Below, piece by piece: positions 53,816 through 56,039 of a stretch of DNA of 56,039 nucleotides (its first letter is position 1; each line of letters starts with the position of its first letter). Source of the DNA: Phaeoceros laevis (lineage: Eukaryota > Anthocerotophyta > Anthocerotopsida > Notothyladales). The notes below the pieces were generated by a model. It had not been told where the DNA came from, made no database searches, and saw only the letters and a list, made by a program, of their open reading frames with translations. The translations under genes were made by a program, and so were the position numbers. The stretch is from the NCBI GenBank assembly GCA_049999765.1, contig JBNGIQ010009040.1:1-56039 (forward strand), in the 5' to 3' direction.

Positions 53816-54424
53816 AGGAAACGCGTTTCCTCCAGCCAAGAAACGCAAGAAACGCGTTTCCAGGTTTCCACGTTTCGCGTTTCCAGGTTTGTAAGGGGCT
53901 TTCAAAATAATGCCACGCGTGGAGTTAAGTAATGCACGAAACGCCATTCCGAAACAGAAACGCGTTTCTCAAAAAGGGCCGTGAGTTACTAGGTTATTTG
54001 AACTCGCGTGACTTCCCCAAGTCACGCAACTTCAAGCCATGCTTGATCCAGGCGTCGCATGATCCTGGCGTCGCGATCCTGACATTGCAGATTAAATTGC
54101 TGCCAAGGCCAGGTGAAGGCATGAGTAAGTGCCCGCCCCTACGCGTCTGCCATCCCCAGTAGTGATTCGACTACTTAACTTGCGTCCCCCATCCCAATAG
54201 TGATTCGACTACTTAACTTTCCAAAGTTTCTAATTGCCAGTAGTGATTCGACTACTTAACTTTCCAAAGTTTCTAATTGCCCGCCCTTACCTATGTGCTA
54301 CGTTATTATTTAAATCATAAAAGTTTAAAATACATTAAAAAGGAGCCTAATCCCGTTTCTTTGAGACATATGCCAAAATAAGGAAACGCAAGGAACGTGA
54401 AGAAACGCGTTTCCGTTTCCACCG
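53816..54424. repeat. Element with AAACGCGTTT palindrome clusters at both ends
   Basis: Left: 'aggaaacgcgtttcctcc' with several more 'gaaacgcgtttcc' copies to about 53960. Right: 'aggaaacgcaaggaacgtga' and 'gaaacgcgtttccgtttcc' at 54381-54420. A perfect hairpin GCGTGACTT-CCCC-AAGTCACGC sits at 54006-54027. The structure suggests a foldback-type or MITE-like element, but the borders are not defined. Confidence 0.5.
54150..54292. repeat. Three copies of a unit containing TAGTGATTCGACTACTTAAC
   Basis: Core motif at about 54159, 54198 and 54241, the last two followed by 'tttccaaagtttctaattgc'. The core is itself partly palindromic (AGTAG..CTACT). Confidence 0.88.
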
Positions 54425-55187
54425 GTTCTTAAGCCGCGGTAACTAAGAAAAAAAATCAAAACTGAATTACGTTTTAGTTATTCATTTTTCTTAACATGAA
54501 AGTTCATTTTTTTTTATTTAATTACCTTTTAGGGTTTTGGGGGTTTAGGACAATGTGGGGAGCTTGTTTTGCTTCTCTTAGGCCTAGGCTTAACCCCTAA
54601 AGGACCACCTAGTACTTTCCCTCACAATTTCTAGTTAGAAATCACCACGTGATTAGGCTTCCCAGGTCGCGCGACTCTAAGGACCTCAAAATGGAGGCCT
54701 TGGGGCAGCCTGTTTTACTTGTGTTTAAGTTTATGTTTTTTGACATATTAATTTTATACCATTAAATAGGAAATTTCAAGGCGGGCATTTTTCTATAACT
54801 CTTAGCGTATATAGTTATAGGCCGTAACTTTAACCCCTCTCAACTATTCTGCCTAAGGAAGCTCTCAAAGGACGGCGGGTGGGCTCTTAGGTAGAGTAGA
54901 GGAGAGTTAGGCTCCAACAAAAATCTTAGATAGGCAAAATATTGGATAGGGTCCTCAGATCGAGTCGAGTACGCAACCATTTTGTTGCCCGGTTGGCCTA
55001 TTGCCTAGATCGAAAAGGATTCATTCATTCATTCATAGGCCACACAATGAATCGCACTGAAACATGGTGTTAACTAACTTAATAGATAACTCAAAGGTCC
55101 GTTTAGGCTAGTTGGTTAACCCTTAAAAGCCCGGGGTTTTGAAACCATGAAACTTCCGTCACTTGGCTCGCTCGAAAGGCGGGCCTC

Positions 55188-55280
55188 CAAACTCATTTTC
55201 AAAGGAAATGTGAGCATCCAAACCCAAACTCATTTTCAAAGGAAATGCCAGCATCCAAACTTATTTTCAAAGGAAAACAC
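55188..55280. repeat. Three tandem units around 'cattttcaaaggaaa'
   Basis: Units at about 55190, 55227 and 55258 share 'aact(c/t)attttcaaaggaaa' and 'gcatccaaac'. Confidence 0.85.
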
Positions 55281-55654
55281 GATTCTTCCACACCGCGTAC
55301 CAAGCATCTTGCTGATTGGCTGCCAGCCAAGGCCTCAAACTCAGCTCATGGGACGTGTGGCAACAACTTTTCAAATGATACCATATAGGGAAAATAAATA
55401 ATTTTTCATAATAGGAGATGGTAGAAAGCAGCTTCTTGGGGACCCACCGACTGTTTTGTCCCTTGGTGTGACGGACCTCGGTTAAAGAGGATTTACCCCT
55501 AGATCTTTCCTTCAGATGATTTGCACAATTGCACACAAGACACAGCATTAGGACCCCAGATCCCGCCCAGAGCTGCTACAGCGCAGATGGACTTGCCGTC
55601 CCCTACTGGGGCCAGCCCTTTCTTTATATATCAAGGTACCATAAGGCCTCTAGA

Positions 55655-55876
55655 GCTAGATCTAAACTTAGGTCCCAGACCTAAGCATCTAGCTCTAAAC
55701 TTAGGTCCCAGACCTAAGCAGTTGCCAACTCTAAGGTCTTGCTATAATGGAATCTTCCAGGACAGAGCTTCCAGAGCCAGACCTAAGCTTAGGTCCCACT
55801 CAACTCATGCCCAATTCCAACCTATCAATATCTGACACCTAGCCCAGCTAGATATCTGACACCTAGCCCAGCTAGA
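55655..55876. repeat. Short tandem repeats with hairpin cores
   Basis: A 33-bp unit with the hairpin CTTAGGTC-CCA-GACCTAAG occurs at 55667 and 55700, with a related inverted piece near 55780. A 24-bp unit 'atatctgacacctagcccag' is repeated at 55828 and 55852. Confidence 0.85.
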
Positions 55877-56039
55877 TATCAAGTAACACACTAGTTACTT
55901 CAGGTAACTACCTAGTTACCTCACAGGTAAGTCCGTTACACTTGGGACCCTTAATAGTTAATAATCAAATGCTTTATTAGAGACTACTCTCTTGCAAGAG
56001 ATTACTCTGTTGCAGACACACCTGAGCACTCGCTAGATC

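Larger units (their letters stand above)
53361..56039. other. Repeat-rich end of window, no gene supported
   Basis: Contains the repeats listed below, AT-rich tracts (54450-54540) and short frames without recognisable domains. A TTAACCCTTAAAAGCCC sequence at about 55118 resembles one end of the MITE-like elements, but no partner end was found before the window stops. Confidence 0.5.

Noticed and set aside
55118-55140. Third MITE-like end TTAACCCTTAAAAGCCC
   Set aside because: No inverted partner with a TTAA border was found in the remaining 900 bp, so I do not call an element.

Overview
This is a nuclear plant window. The genes are intron-bearing with mostly short introns (about 75-160 bp, GT..AG). 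It carries plant-specific families: MCTP with a PRT_C tail, KDO-8-P synthase, RBL14-type rhomboid with a RanBP2 finger, and PLS-class PPR proteins, one with a DYW deaminase. Four long PPR proteins in 20 kb, compact gene islands and repeat-rich deserts suggest a seed-free land plant or a close streptophyte relative. I cannot name the species. Three runs of N (10, 100 and 10 bases) show this is a draft scaffold.

Layout. Positions 1-3738 hold the 5' part of a long coiled-coil gene (minus strand) that runs off the window. Next come a one-exon MCTP (4822-7698, -), an 11-exon tetraspanin (9397-11181, +), a SAM methyltransferase (11458-13147, -), a REI1/ZNF622-type 60S factor (13483-14850, +), a FAM32A-like protein (15572-15982, -), a DEK_C plus double SWIB protein (16735-18458, +), an acidic 115-residue protein of unknown function (19206-19922, -) and a cytochrome b561 interrupted by a gap (22718-23504, +). 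From 23.5 to 31.2 kb I find no confident gene. That stretch holds minisatellites, two TTAA-flanked MITE-like elements and degenerate relics. A two-exon BED-finger gene of hAT type follows (31195-32017, -).

From 33.8 to 53.4 kb lies a PPR-rich cluster. A full PLS-E-DYW gene (-) is followed by three related PLS genes: 37.6 kb (+), 47-49 kb (-) and 50.7-53.4 kb (+). Among them sit an RBL14-like rhomboid, KDO-8-P synthase, and a remarkable pair of reading frames that look like one gene combining a BTB-like domain with a C-terminal histone H2B fold. Duplicated upstream DNA at two PPR genes, a decayed KDO-8-P synthase fragment and a decayed H2B-tail copy show that local segmental duplication built this cluster. 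The last 2.7 kb is repeats.

The most unusual points are the BTB + H2B-fold architecture, with the ubiquitin-acceptor lysine position occupied by Arg; PPR proteins that carry an N-terminal motif resembling the PDF motif of organellar ssDNA-binding (OSB) proteins; and a large near-identical in-frame duplication in the coiled-coil gene. The genes do not form a pathway. The PPR proteins are expected to act on organellar RNA and the rest are housekeeping functions.
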